Shown here: piece after piece, positions 27,079-36,188 of the stretch
Layout of the letters: every line of letters begins with the position of its first letter
Numbering within the stretch: position 1 is the first letter of the stretch
DNA from: Candidatus Bathyarchaeia archaeon
GTDB lineage: Archaea > Thermoproteota > Bathyarchaeia > Bathyarchaeales > Bathycorpusculaceae
Direction: 5' to 3'
Assembly: GCA_041447175.1 (NCBI GenBank)
Contig: CP166960.1
Location: forward strand, 1,139,507 to 1,203,506
DNA: 64,000 bases
The notes under the pieces: generated by a model
The model's database searches: none
Told to the model about the DNA's origin: nothing
The model's input: only the letters and a program-made list of their open reading frames with translations
Position numbers and translations under genes: made by a program

Positions 27079-27873
27079 ATGTCAAAAGCCCGCGAAAGAA
27101 TCACCCGCCAAGAAAAAAGAATCGAACGCCGAGACCGCATGCTCGTCCACGACTTCAGCAACGAACGCGCAACCATCGAAGAAGTTTTTGACCAATCCAC
27201 ACGGATGGTTCTGTACCGGTTTCTCACCAGCGGCATCCTGCACGAAGTGAACGGTGTGGTGAGCGCGGGAAAAGAAGCGCGGGTTTACTGGGGCAAAACT
27301 AAAACTGGGGAAGAGCGGGCAGTCAAAATCTACTTGACTTCGTCTGCGGAGTTTAAGAAGGGCATGCTCATGTACATTGAAGGGGACTATCGTTTTCGAA
27401 ATGTCAAGCGGGACACACGCTCGCTGATTTCGACGTGGGCACAGAAGGAGTTTCGGAACTTGGATGCAGCCGAGAAAGCAAAGATTCGGGTGCCCAAACC
27501 CATCGCTGTCGAGCGAAACGTGGTTATTATGGAGTTTCTTGGGAAAGACGGCGTTAGTGCCCCTTCGCTTAAGGAGCAGTCGCCAAAAGACCCCCAGAAA
27601 ACATACAAGCAAGTGATAACATTCATGAAGCGGCTGTACCGTAAAGCCGAGCTCATCCACGGGGATTTAAGCGAGTACAACCTGATGATTTGGAAAGGAA
27701 AACTGGTTATGTTTGACATGTCCCAGTCTGTGCCCACAACTCACCCACTCGCAAGCTCTCTTTTAAACCGAGACATAAATAACGTGAATAGGTTCTTTAA
27801 GCGCCAAGGCGTAGAAGTTCTGTCAAACGAAGAAGTTTACAAACAGGTTACAGGTAAAAATGTCAAATCTTAA
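27079..27873 (+). CDS. rio1: RIO1-type serine protein kinase
   Basis: An atypical kinase/ATPase of small-subunit maturation. Visible: the STxxx-like loop with GVVSAGKEARVYWG (P-loop), catalytic Lys in RAVKIYLTS, the catalytic loop LIHGDLSEYNLMIW and the metal loop VMFDMSQSV. 264 residues, ends within the next gene by a 14-nt overlap, so the KH protein is translationally coupled. Confidence 0.95.
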   Translation: MSKARERITRQEKRIERRDRMLVHDFSNERATIEEVFDQSTRMVLYRFLTSGILHEVNGVVSAGKEARVYWGKTKTGEERAVKIYLTSSAEFKKGMLMYIEGDYRFRNVKRDTRSLISTWAQKEFRNLDAAEKAKIRVPKPIAVERNVVIMEFLGKDGVSAPSLKEQSPKDPQKTYKQVITFMKRLYRKAELIHGDLSEYNLMIWKGKLVMFDMSQSVPTTHPLASSLLNRDINNVNRFFKRQGVEVLSNEEVYKQVTGKNVKS

Positions 27874-28435
27874 TTCATTTGTACGAATACCCAAAGAACG
27901 TGTCGGCGTACTCGTTGGCCCTGAAGGCACCGTGAAACGCGACATTGAAGAACGGTTACAAGTTAAACTAGAAATTGCCAGCGAGGATGGCGGGGTGACA
28001 ATCAAGCTTGACGAACAAGCCCCTGATCCATCGTTGATTTTACGAGCAAAAGACGTAGTTACAGCAATCGGCAGAGGCTTTGCGCCTGACCAAGCATTTC
28101 GCCTCATCCGTAATGAAGATGCCATCTTTGACTTTGTTGATTTACGGACGATTTTCGGCAGGTCCGACTCGGATATTCGACGTGTAAAAAGCCGCATAAT
28201 AGGCATGAACGGCAAAACCCGACGCACCATCGAGGAACTAACAGAAGCGGATGTGGTGGTTTACGGGCACACAGTCGGCTTCATCGGCGACTTCAGCGAA
28301 ATTGAAGTGGTAAGGCACGCGGTTCAGATGATTATTCAAGGCAGCGAACATCACACCGTCTACAATTACCTACAAAAGAAACGCCGCGAACTCAAAAAAG
28401 AAAAACTCGAACTCTGGGAAAGAAAAGAAGAATAA
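27860..28435 (+). CDS. KH-domain ribosome-assembly protein (Pno1/Dim2-like)
   Basis: Two KH modules: the first near residues 6–70 (VRIPKERVGVLVGPEGTVKRDIE: GPEG in place of GxxG), the second near 95–150 (RIIGMNGKTRRTIEELTEADVVVYG: GMNG). A basic C-terminal helix follows. This is the archaeal Dim2p/Krr1 homologue that works with RIO1 in 16S 3'-end maturation. The overlap with rio1 supports a joint role. Confidence 0.92.
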   Translation: MSNLNSFVRIPKERVGVLVGPEGTVKRDIEERLQVKLEIASEDGGVTIKLDEQAPDPSLILRAKDVVTAIGRGFAPDQAFRLIRNEDAIFDFVDLRTIFGRSDSDIRRVKSRIIGMNGKTRRTIEELTEADVVVYGHTVGFIGDFSEIEVVRHAVQMIIQGSEHHTVYNYLQKKRRELKKEKLELWERKEE

Positions 28436-28566
28436 ACATTCCGCACAAAACAACCTTTTTTAGTCAACAGAAATACCAAAATAGCCAAGAGTCAGGCTGA
28501 GTTTTTAGCTTCTAATCAATTTTTGCTCCATTTTTCAGCAGAAAAGAAAAAAGAAGAGGATGGGGG

Positions 28567-31317
28567 CTATTTGTTGCGTCTTCTTAGGACAAGAGCTAAT
28601 GCGGCTACAACTATTACAACGGCGGCTGCTGCTATGGCTAGATATGTTGTGGTGGGCAATGCGCTAGTTGGGGGAACAACAGCGGTTGACGGTGAAGAAG
28701 AGGAGGTCTGCACTGGTAACGTAGGAGATGGAGAGGGGGTCTGTGAAGGCGCGGTAGGTATAGGCGAAATAGCCGTAGGTGAGGCTTTGGGTGCTTCTTG
28801 CACGTTTATGGCGGTTTCCGCAAATGAGCTGTAGTATGAGTTGGAGCCTTCGAAAGTAGCGATTATGGTGTAGGTGCCTGGGACTTCAGGTGTGAATGCA
28901 TATGAGTAGTAACCGCTTGCATCGCTGGTGGTTGTGCCAATTTCGTAAAAGTTGCCGTTAGGGTCAAGTGTTTCCAGCTTTACTTCCACGCCCATCGCAT
29001 TTGCGGGCATCGGTTGCTGCATAAACATATATTCCATCCATGCTGCCATGCTTTCGTCAGATATCGCCGGCGTGTCCTTGAGGGTGAAGTCTAAAATGCC
29101 GTTGGTATTACGCCTTCCCGCGGGTGACTGGTCAGTGACTGCGCCTTCCACTAATACGTTATTTCCGAATGTTGAAACCTTTGGTGAAGCGGTAACTGTG
29201 GTGGCGCTAGGTCCCTTGCCGAACGCGTATATCGACATGTCGTAGTAATTCAAACCCACGACAATGCCATCTGCGATGTACACGTTTGGCTCAGTAGGGG
29301 ACATCCTGCCGCCCCAGAAGAGTATACTCCATACTTCTTCTCCAGTCTCTGCATCGACACAACGTAAGTTTGGTCCACGCCACAGTGGCTGCGTAGGAGA
29401 GTGCTCGCTTGAGACAGTGTAGATTTTTCCGTCAGCAATACAGGCAATGCCGATTGGATAGTTGCCAGCATAGGGGGATTCGTCGCCGACTGTTGTGGCG
29501 TTGTAGGTCCATAGGATGTCTCCGGTCGTAAGGTCATAAGCTCTTAATTGTCCGCCGTAGCCATAGGAAAGCAGTTTTCCTTCATAGATGGTCTCACTCA
29601 AACCGTAAAAGTTGAAGGCTTCCTCGGGTTGAGTTGGACCCCAAAGGAGCTGCATTGTATCAAGGCTGTAGCCCCACCGCTGCAATGTCATTCGTTCTTC
29701 AAAGAGAAAAACACCATCTTCGGGGTCTACCTCTCCTAGACCTACGCCGTAGCTTGTTAAGCCGCTGCCTGCAGCTAAGTCGGGTACGGATTGGGGTGGC
29801 GTAAAGGTTTTGTTCCACAGCAGTGTGCCCTCTTCACCGGGTTTGAGGCTTAAACACCACAGGTTACCTTCTTCAATGTAGGTGCCGTTGTTCTTGCCAG
29901 CAGTTCCACCGATTACAAAGTCGTCTTGACGAACCGTTAGTAAGCTTCCCTTCATTGCGGGTGTGATTGTCACGTTTAGTGACCAGCCTTGGTTACCATC
30001 GTGAACATAGTATCCAAGAGGTTTAGCGTCGCCACCGAAGGCGCCTCCCATAGGTCTCCATTGCCAGTAGTTGGTTCCAGTTGAACCCCCAAGCATGGAG
30101 GGTATTGCAGAGGAATTCCACACTTGCAAGTATTGTACTCCGTCGATTGTGTTAAGGCTGTAACGCAATATGCTACCGTCTATGCCGTAGACTCCGGTAC
30201 CGCCAGCAGAAACATTAGCTACTTTTGCCACAGACTGCAAAGTATATCCATCAAGCATCTCCCAAGTCTGCTTTCCCAGCTCGGAGGTATTATTCTCAGG
30301 TAGAGTGACACCAGATGTTCTCCACAAGTAGGGGAAGCCTCCGTGCTGGTTTGGTGACTCATAATTGTAGATCTGCCCAAATGCGGGTTTCGTGCTGTTT
30401 TCGAAAGACAACAGCTCGCCTGTGTACAGGTCAATGACTAACCAGCCGCTTGTGGAGTGGGCGGTGTTGCGCCAGTCGAGGATAAGTTTTCCTTGGATAA
30501 TTATGGGATTGCCTAAGTTGATGCCTTGATAATGCGAGGTTGCATAACCGGTGTCGCCAAACCATTGGTCCATAATGCCTCCAGCGTAATAGGGCATTGT
30601 CCACAGTATGTGAGCGCTTTCAGTGGCTATACCATGCCCATAGACCTCATTTGGGGTAAACATGCTGGTCACGTAGGCGCTGCATCCGGGTGCGATGCTT
30701 TGCGCGTCACCGCCTAGCCAGTTCCCGGCAATGGAGGACCAGTCCCTATTTGCGCTGTTTATCGGGCGGGTCCAGTAGCTGGTGGGAGCGGGATTTTCGT
30801 ACCAGCCTGTAACTGGGTCTTCTTGTACGGTAAGGTATACGGGTTCGCTTGTGGCGGGTCCGTAGACGTCGTTGAGGCTTGGGTCATTGATGGGAACTCC
30901 GGAGGCACTGGGAAGACCCGTTATGGTGTACGCAGGCATCTGAACTACGATTGCGTAGGTGCCTATTTGGGTGGGTGTGTATGTGGTGTATGAGCCGCCT
31001 ACGGGGTCAGAATCAAATGGTCCTAGCGTTTCGGTTGTTCCGTCAGGTGCAGTTACGTCCACGTTAAAGACCCATCGGTCACCGTATCTGCTGTCTTCAG
31101 CAGCGGTGGGGGGAACCCAGTTGCACCAAAAGACGATTAAAGCTTGTTGGTTCACGCCTACGGTTCGTGGTGAAACACCGGCATAGCACCAAGCGGGAAT
31201 GCTCAATGGCGGGTCGTGAGCGGCTGTTATTGGCAAAGCTACAAGTGCACCAGTGATAGTCAACGTTAGTAGTAAAGCAATTGCGGCAGCTAATAGTTTA
31301 TTTCTAAAAATTTTCAT
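28567..31317 (-). CDS. Large secreted PQQ-like beta-propeller protein with Ig-like domain and C-terminal anchor
   Basis: 916 residues. Signal peptide about residues 7–32. An N-terminal beta domain, a long PQQ/WD-type propeller (blades such as RAYDLTTGDILWTYN and RCVDAETGEEVWSI), an Ig-like domain, a Pro/Ser/Thr linker near residue 850, and a final helix with RRRNK. It is the full-length relative of the truncated protein at the start of the window. No PQQ-ligand residues can be confirmed. Likely an S-layer-associated binding protein. Confidence 0.88.
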   Translation of the reverse strand: MKIFRNKLLAAAIALLLTLTITGALVALPITAAHDPPLSIPAWCYAGVSPRTVGVNQQALIVFWCNWVPPTAAEDSRYGDRWVFNVDVTAPDGTTETLGPFDSDPVGGSYTTYTPTQIGTYAIVVQMPAYTITGLPSASGVPINDPSLNDVYGPATSEPVYLTVQEDPVTGWYENPAPTSYWTRPINSANRDWSSIAGNWLGGDAQSIAPGCSAYVTSMFTPNEVYGHGIATESAHILWTMPYYAGGIMDQWFGDTGYATSHYQGINLGNPIIIQGKLILDWRNTAHSTSGWLVIDLYTGELLSFENSTKPAFGQIYNYESPNQHGGFPYLWRTSGVTLPENNTSELGKQTWEMLDGYTLQSVAKVANVSAGGTGVYGIDGSILRYSLNTIDGVQYLQVWNSSAIPSMLGGSTGTNYWQWRPMGGAFGGDAKPLGYYVHDGNQGWSLNVTITPAMKGSLLTVRQDDFVIGGTAGKNNGTYIEEGNLWCLSLKPGEEGTLLWNKTFTPPQSVPDLAAGSGLTSYGVGLGEVDPEDGVFLFEERMTLQRWGYSLDTMQLLWGPTQPEEAFNFYGLSETIYEGKLLSYGYGGQLRAYDLTTGDILWTYNATTVGDESPYAGNYPIGIACIADGKIYTVSSEHSPTQPLWRGPNLRCVDAETGEEVWSILFWGGRMSPTEPNVYIADGIVVGLNYYDMSIYAFGKGPSATTVTASPKVSTFGNNVLVEGAVTDQSPAGRRNTNGILDFTLKDTPAISDESMAAWMEYMFMQQPMPANAMGVEVKLETLDPNGNFYEIGTTTSDASGYYSYAFTPEVPGTYTIIATFEGSNSYYSSFAETAINVQEAPKASPTAISPIPTAPSQTPSPSPTLPVQTSSSSPSTAVVPPTSALPTTTYLAIAAAAVVIVVAALALVLRRRNK

Positions 31318-31364
31318 TTCGTTCTCTCTCCAATAATGGTGGTTTCATATATGATTTGGTGCGG

Positions 31365-31373
31365 TTATAAAAT
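31365..31373 (-). promoter_or_regulatory. TATA box of the propeller gene; rest of 31318–31660 empty
   Basis: On the - strand ATTTTATAA lies ~50 nt before the start codon, and GGAGAGAGAAC precedes ATG 31317. The remainder of this 343-bp gap shows no credible gene or strong hairpin. Confidence 0.5.
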
Positions 31374-31660
31374 TTTTTAGAAATCAAGGCACACGAGCGC
31401 TCTTGACAAACATATTTTATCAAATTTAACGCATAGATGAACCACTCACTACACTAAAGACACAAATCACCTAAAATTCAAAAGAACGCTCGTTTCCTGA
31501 TTGGGGGCTCTTAGAGGCACAACACGCACTCAAAGAGCAACGCATTTGCCTCCCGCACTCAAGATCGTAATCATCCTACGCGTCTTTGGGCCAAAGTCGT
31601 CATCGCCCACCAAACCAAAACAACCGTTCGCAGCATTAAAACATTCAGGCATACCCATGC

Positions 31661-31972
31661 TTAGAAGACGTAGACTTCGTTTATGCTTATGATGCCGTTG
31701 TCATCCACGAGTCGTTTCAGCTCTGGCAGCAGTGGCTCCAGTTTCTCCTGCTCGTCAACAACCTCTATAATTAGGGGCATGTTCACGGTGACGCCTTCCA
31801 AATGCAATGTGCTTTTGCCGCGTTTGCCAAACCCGTCCACGCCAGTCCAAGCAGTGGCTCCTGCAATGCCCGCTTTTCTGAGCAGGTCCATGATGAGGGT
31901 TTCTAAGCGTTTGCCACATAGTTCGTCGTTCTTTTTTATACGTATGGTTAGGTTCCACATTTTCTGCATCAA
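31661..31972 (-). CDS. DUF190 protein
   Basis: A GlnB-like small domain (DUF190): IRIKKNDELCGKRLETLI…LLRKAGIAGATAWTG-DGFGKRG and the VIEVVDEQEKLEPLLPEL closing part are typical. DUF190 is frequently adjacent to CrcB fluoride channels, as here; its start overlaps the end of crcB by 4 nt (ATGA). It probably modulates or supports fluoride export. Confidence 0.88.
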   Translation of the reverse strand: MMQKMWNLTIRIKKNDELCGKRLETLIMDLLRKAGIAGATAWTGVDGFGKRGKSTLHLEGVTVNMPLIIEVVDEQEKLEPLLPELKRLVDDNGIISINEVYVF

Positions 31973-32370
31973 CGCAGCAAGCCCTCCAGAATGATTGTAG
32001 CTATGGTTCTGCCGCCAATGACTGCGCCAAGCGACAAGCCCACGTTTGCAAGAATGTTGACTGCTGCAAGGTATAAACTGTTGTTGTCCAGCAGGTTGCT
32101 GGTTTCCAACGCAAACGAGGACATCGTGGTCAAGGAGCCACAGAAGCCCACGGCAACCATCAGGGAGTATTTTGCGTCAAAGTTTAACGCCAAAGCAGCC
32201 ACTGAGAAAGCACCTAAAATGAAGCTACCCAAAATGTTCACGAGCAAAACGTTGACTTTTAATGCGCCAAACAGGATTGGGGTTTCGGTGATTTGGTACC
32301 GTAAAAGTGCACCCAGCACTGCGCCTGCCGCCAGTAATCCGATTTCTATCAGTTGCGTTTTTGTGCCCAC
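31969..32370 (-). CDS. crcB: Fluoride ion channel CrcB/Fluc
   Basis: Four hydrophobic helices in 133 residues, with the hallmark GALLRYQI, LLVNILGSFILGAF and GFCGSLTTMSSFALE motifs (the latter carrying the pore Phe/Thr pattern). A single gene rather than the split pair, so a dual-topology homodimer is expected. Starts with GTG 32370 behind GGAG. Preceded by a fluoride riboswitch and followed by DUF190. Confidence 0.93.
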   Translation of the reverse strand: MGTKTQLIEIGLLAAGAVLGALLRYQITETPILFGALKVNVLLVNILGSFILGAFSVAALALNFDAKYSLMVAVGFCGSLTTMSSFALETSNLLDNNSLYLAAVNILANVGLSLGAVIGGRTIATIILEGLLR

Positions 32371-32388
32371 CTACGTTGTCTCCGCTAA

Positions 32389-32455
32389 GGTAGGCATCAT
32401 CAGCGACCGCTGTGGCGCGGTTTAGACATTCACTGTCTAGGCTAATGCCATAGCC
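32389..32455 (-). promoter_or_regulatory. Fluoride riboswitch (crcB motif)
   Basis: Read on the - strand: GGCTATGGCATTAGCC (first stem with ATGG), a variable hairpin, AAACCGC…GCGG, and CTGATGATGCCTAC near the 3' end. These are the conserved blocks of the crcB RNA motif, in the right order, 20 nt before the crcB start. Binding of fluoride should raise crcB–DUF190 expression. Confidence 0.88.
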
Positions 32456-32476
32456 ACCTCAAAACGGGGTTAAACA

Positions 32477-32486
32477 ATATTAATAC
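32477..32486 (-). promoter_or_regulatory. TATA box of the fluoride operon
   Basis: TATTAATATT on the - strand sits ~22 nt upstream of the riboswitch 5' end, placing the transcript start at the riboswitch. Confidence 0.5.
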
Positions 32487-32506
32487 TTATCTCCACACAA
32501 AAAGCG

Positions 32507-33502
32507 ATGAATATGCTGAGTAAAATCAAAGTGACGCCATTAGCTGCGGAAAGCTTTGGAGTCCGCTCCATGTGCACGCTCGTGGAGACGCCAGATGTTG
32601 CGGTGCTGCTTGATGCAGGGGTTTCGTTGGCGCCATACCGTTTCCGTTTGCTTCCGCATCCCTTGGAGTTTGAAGCCATAGCTAAGCTTCGGGGACGCAT
32701 TGCGGAGGCGGCTGCTAAGGCTCAGGTAGTCACCATCAGCCACTACCACTTTGACCATCACACACCCAGCTACACTGATTGGCTGGTTAACTGGACAAAC
32801 GAAGGCGAAACCGCACGCCAAATATACCAGGGCAAAACCGTGCTTATGAAGAACCCTAAAGAACACATAAACGCGAGCCAGCGGCAAAGGGCATGGATGT
32901 TTCAGAAAACAGGCGGCAAACACGCCAAAACCATGGAAACAGCAGACGGCAAAACCTTCAACTTCGGCGAGACGGCGGTGCGGTTTTCAGGTGCAGTTCC
33001 GCATGGCCCGGCAGATTCCATGCTGGGCTGGGTCATCATGACAGCCGTACAGCACGGAGAGGAAAGGTTTTTGCATGCACCCGATGTGCAGGGACCAATG
33101 GAAAAAGCAACTGCAGAATACATCAAAGCAGAAAAGCCGGATTTGTTGATGATTGGGGGGCCACCATTTTATCTGGGCGGCTTTAAGGTGGATGAAAATC
33201 AAATCCGTAAAGGCAAAGAAAACCTTCAAAGCATCGTAGAGGCGGTTCCCGTAACCATCATGGAACACCATGCACTGCGGGATGCCCAGTGGCGCACCGT
33301 GGCTGAACCGCTTTTTAAGGCAGCTGAGGTTTCAGGAAACAGGTTGGTGACGGCGGCAGAGTTCGTGGGGGAGAAGAACTTGTTTTTGGAGTCGAGGCGA
33401 AAGCAGCTTTACGCCGAGTTTGAGCCTTCAAAAGAGTTCCTGCAGTGGACCCATACGAGTGATACGCAAATTAGCCGCGTTAAACCGCCAATTTTAAAAT
33501 GA
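32507..33502 (+). CDS. Metallo-beta-lactamase-fold protein, UPF0282 family
   Basis: An archaeal MBL-fold hydrolase: SFGVRSMCTLVETPDVAVLLDAGVSLAPYR (quoted in part: LLDAGVSLAPYR) and the metal motif SHYHFDHHTP (HxHxDH), then HAPDVQGP and the final EHHALRD. 331 residues, the normal length for UPF0282. Substrate unknown. Divergent from the fluoride operon. Confidence 0.9.
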   Translation: MNMLSKIKVTPLAAESFGVRSMCTLVETPDVAVLLDAGVSLAPYRFRLLPHPLEFEAIAKLRGRIAEAAAKAQVVTISHYHFDHHTPSYTDWLVNWTNEGETARQIYQGKTVLMKNPKEHINASQRQRAWMFQKTGGKHAKTMETADGKTFNFGETAVRFSGAVPHGPADSMLGWVIMTAVQHGEERFLHAPDVQGPMEKATAEYIKAEKPDLLMIGGPPFYLGGFKVDENQIRKGKENLQSIVEAVPVTIMEHHALRDAQWRTVAEPLFKAAEVSGNRLVTAAEFVGEKNLFLESRRKQLYAEFEPSKEFLQWTHTSDTQISRVKPPILK

Positions 33503-33521
33503 ACCCCAAGGATGGGGGGTT
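33502..33521. terminator. Hairpin between convergent genes
   Basis: AACCCC–6 nt–GGGGGGTT lies just after the UPF0282 stop and before the stop of the - strand helical protein; it could end transcripts from both sides. Confidence 0.4.
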
Positions 33522-33542
33522 TATTAAATGAAGGAAGGGAGG

Positions 33543-33851
33543 TTATTCTGTGGGTTCTTGCTGTTTTTTCCATTCGTCTTTGGTTGCGTTGATTATCTTT
33601 TCCATGGTTTGGGGTTCTTGCATGTCGGCGATGGCGTTGGTTAACTCGTATTTGATGAGATAACTCATTTGGCTGGGCATTAGGGGTTCAGGGGTGCCTG
33701 TTTGATAGAGTTTTAGGGCACGCAGTCCAAAGCGCACCAGAAGGCTTTGGAGTTCGGTTCTGAGGTTTTCAAGTTCGTTGGCGCTGTTGGTCATGGTTTG
33801 GGCGTATTCTTTTGATTTCTGGGGGTCGGTTAGGTTATCGCGTTCAGTCAT
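33543..33851 (-). CDS. Small helical hypothetical protein
   Basis: 102 residues, almost entirely helical: an acidic N-terminal coiled coil (ANELENLRTELQSLLVRFG) and a second helical pair ending in Lys/Glu/Gln. No cysteines, no membrane helix. No family recognised. Monocistronic. Confidence 0.55.
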   Translation of the reverse strand: MTERDNLTDPQKSKEYAQTMTNSANELENLRTELQSLLVRFGLRALKLYQTGTPEPLMPSQMSYLIKYELTNAIADMQEPQTMEKIINATKDEWKKQQEPTE

Positions 33852-34009
33852 TCTTACACATTCCTAACCTGTTAGTGTCAGGGTAAGATTATAGCTTTTC
33901 CATCTTATCCATAAGGAGGAGCTTGGTGTCCGCGGTATTCTGTAGGGAACTCTGTATTCGGGATTCACAACAATTAAATCACGTCTTCTATATAGTTATC
34001 TTGATAGGT

Positions 34010-34189
34010 ATGGTGGACTATTCAGAAATGCCATGCGTTTCCTGCCAGCGGCATAGTGCAAAAAACAAAGAATCCCGCTGCATTCCAGGTAAATGTCGAA
34101 AACTTAACGAATGGCTTATGGACAAAGAGACGCCTAAAACAGAAAAACTCAAGGCGCCTATAAATCAAGAAATTCCATACATCGTCTAA
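34010..34189 (+). CDS. Small cysteine-rich protein (putative zinc-binding)
   Basis: From ATG 34010 the product is 59 residues with C8-x2-C11, C23-x4-C28 and a helix KLNEWLMDKE. The four cysteines could bind zinc. The frame is open to 33923, but the upstream part is not protein-like. No family recognised. Confidence 0.55.
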   Translation: MVDYSEMPCVSCQRHSAKNKESRCIPGKCRKLNEWLMDKETPKTEKLKAPINQEIPYIV

Positions 34190-34216
34190 AATAAAGTTCA
34201 ACTTTTCTTGCCCTTT

Positions 34217-35086
34217 TTAAGGCTTAATTTTGACAACATAGAAGTCGTATCTTCCGCCATTGCCAACCGAGTTAGTCCACCCAACCAAAACAAAGCCACC
34301 ATTGTCTACAGAGACCGCGGCATAGGCTTCTTCAAAACCGCTTCTGCCCACGGTGCCGCTCCAAACTTCCCGCCCAACATCATCAACTTTGAAGAGCCAA
34401 AAATCCCGTTGCCCATTCCCAAAAGAAAAAGTCGTTCCAACAACCAAGAACTCGCTATTGGGCAACGTTTTTCCTTCGGGGTCAAGTTTGAAGAAAAGAA
34501 AATCATAGTTGCCAGTTCCTGCAGGGGCGCTATACCCTGCAACCATGAAAAAACCGTTTTCGGTTACTGCGACTGCTCGTGCAGCTGTTTCAGAAAACTC
34601 GGGGTAGGTTTTGCTCCAGAGCGGGTTGCCAGAGCAGTCAAGTTTGGCGACCCCAGCTTGAGAGGCTGTGGCGTTGTTTGCAGGTTGGGTTAAGCCTGCA
34701 ACCACGAGGTTGCCGTTTTGGTCTGTTGTTGCCGAGAACAGCTTGTTTATGCCTTCATTTGCCTTTAACGTGCCATTCCACAGCAGGTTACCTTGCAAGT
34801 CCAGTTTAACCACGTAGCCTTCAACAGCGCCAGAGGGCAAAAAGGTGTTCCCAGCAACCCAGAAGCCATCCTGTAAGCTGTGACACCAGCGGAATTCTGC
34901 GCCAAGGTTAGGGCAAAAAGTCTGATTCCAGAGCTGGTTTCCGTTGCTGTCGAATCGAACAGCACAAGCTACGGTTTTGCCTTGTTCAAAAGAGGTTGAA
35001 GAACCTACAACAACAAAGCCGTCTTCGACGCTTTCAACAAAAAAAGCGCGGTCATCACCGGTTCCGCCAAAAGTTTGCTCCCACAT
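34217..35086 (-). CDS. Secreted beta-propeller-like repeat protein (N-terminus out of frame)
   Basis: Repeats of the type GFVVVGSS…D-NGN-LWN-T run through all 289 residues (six or seven blades), as in secreted propellers of archaea and delta-60 repeat proteins. A signal-peptide-like stretch (LVTTALIVMIISVSTVAII) lies directly upstream at about 35115–35185 but in another frame, and a stop sits four codons before ATG 35086. An indel around 35095 may have separated them. Extracytoplasmic role inferred. Confidence 0.7.
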   Translation of the reverse strand: MWEQTFGGTGDDRAFFVESVEDGFVVVGSSTSFEQGKTVACAVRFDSNGNQLWNQTFCPNLGAEFRWCHSLQDGFWVAGNTFLPSGAVEGYVVKLDLQGNLLWNGTLKANEGINKLFSATTDQNGNLVVAGLTQPANNATASQAGVAKLDCSGNPLWSKTYPEFSETAARAVAVTENGFFMVAGYSAPAGTGNYDFLFFKLDPEGKTLPNSEFLVVGTTFSFGNGQRDFWLFKVDDVGREVWSGTVGRSGFEEAYAAVSVDNGGFVLVGWTNSVGNGGRYDFYVVKIKP

Positions 35087-35258
35087 AAGTTCTGCACCTT
35101 AGCCACATCAAACGTGTGGGGGCAGAGATTATTGCAACCGTTGAAACCGAAATAATCATGACAATTAATGCTGTGGTAACCAAAAGATGCGTGTGTGGTT
35201 TTGGCTGAGAACACTCAACCGGGCAGTTAAGTGATTGGAGAAAAAGGGTTAAGTGTGG

Positions 35259-36188
35259 TCAGATTTCGTCAGGAAATTCGCTGGTTGTTGCGGTTTCTTC
35301 GCTGCTTGTGAGTTTGGTGAAGAGCATTTGCAGGGTCCAGATAAATGCGTTGTAGTTTGTCCAGATGGCTGCAGTTTTGAATTTTTTCTTATCGCCGGAT
35401 TCGGTTGTGTTTTCGTTTTCGTGGAAGGCGATTAGCAGTTCTTTGTGGTCAGAAATCATGAAGCAGGGCAAACTTTCAGCGTCAACCATGCCTGTTTTGC
35501 CTTTGGGCATTTGGAGTTGGTCAAGGAAGAACTGGCTTTTGGGCGAGTTTTCGGTAAGCAGGGTGATGTTGAGGGTTTGCTGGTACTTTTTGAGTTTGTC
35601 AGTGAAGTCGCTGTAGTAGAGTTGGCTAAGGTATTCGCTTGGGGCAAAGATTTGAAATTCGCTTTGGGTGCGTTCAAGCAGTTCTTCAGCTTTGATGATT
35701 ACTTGCTGTTCGCCTTCAAGCATTTGGAAAAGCTCTTTTTTGGCTTTTTCCACCTTAATCTGGGGCATGCTCAGCCAAAGTTCCACCAAATTGGCTTTCT
35801 CTTTTTCGAGAAGCTTGATGTTCATTTTCTGCGCATCCACCAACAAGTCGATGGCTTCGTCCAAGGGGACAGCTGTGAATTTGAGGGGTTTTTCAAAAAC
35901 GCTGAAAAGGATGCCTTTCTTTTCTAAGTCGCGCAGGATACGGTAGGTTTCGGTGCGGTGCAGAGAAATTGCTTCGGCGATTTCGCCAGCTTTCTTTTCG
36001 CCTACGCGGGCTAAGTAAAGGTAAACTTTGATTTCGTTTTTCATCAAACCGAACCGTGCAAGGGTTTCTTCAATGGTGCTGAGTTGTTTGGTGAAGCCTT
36101 TATCTCGTTTGACGAACCGGAGGGAATCGTTGCGGTCGTCATGAATTTTTATCAAGTCTCTGTTTTGACTTTGGATTGCAAGTTCCAT
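35259..36188 (-). CDS. TrmB-family transcriptional regulator
   Basis: An N-terminal winged helix (about residues 35–110: LARFGLMKNEIKVYLYLARVGEKKAGEIAEAISLHRTETYRIL, quoted in part ISLHRTETYRILRDLEKKG) plus a coiled linker and a C-terminal domain that resembles the phospholipase-D-like/TrmB sensor. The same HTH design appears in the 560-residue protein at 59.3 kb, with which it shares the FTAVPLDEAIDLL / FTVVPFSNLLESF hinge. Sugar or small-metabolite sensing is the usual role. Confidence 0.8.
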   Translation of the reverse strand: MELAIQSQNRDLIKIHDDRNDSLRFVKRDKGFTKQLSTIEETLARFGLMKNEIKVYLYLARVGEKKAGEIAEAISLHRTETYRILRDLEKKGILFSVFEKPLKFTAVPLDEAIDLLVDAQKMNIKLLEKEKANLVELWLSMPQIKVEKAKKELFQMLEGEQQVIIKAEELLERTQSEFQIFAPSEYLSQLYYSDFTDKLKKYQQTLNITLLTENSPKSQFFLDQLQMPKGKTGMVDAESLPCFMISDHKELLIAFHENENTTESGDKKKFKTAAIWTNYNAFIWTLQMLFTKLTSSEETATTSEFPDEI

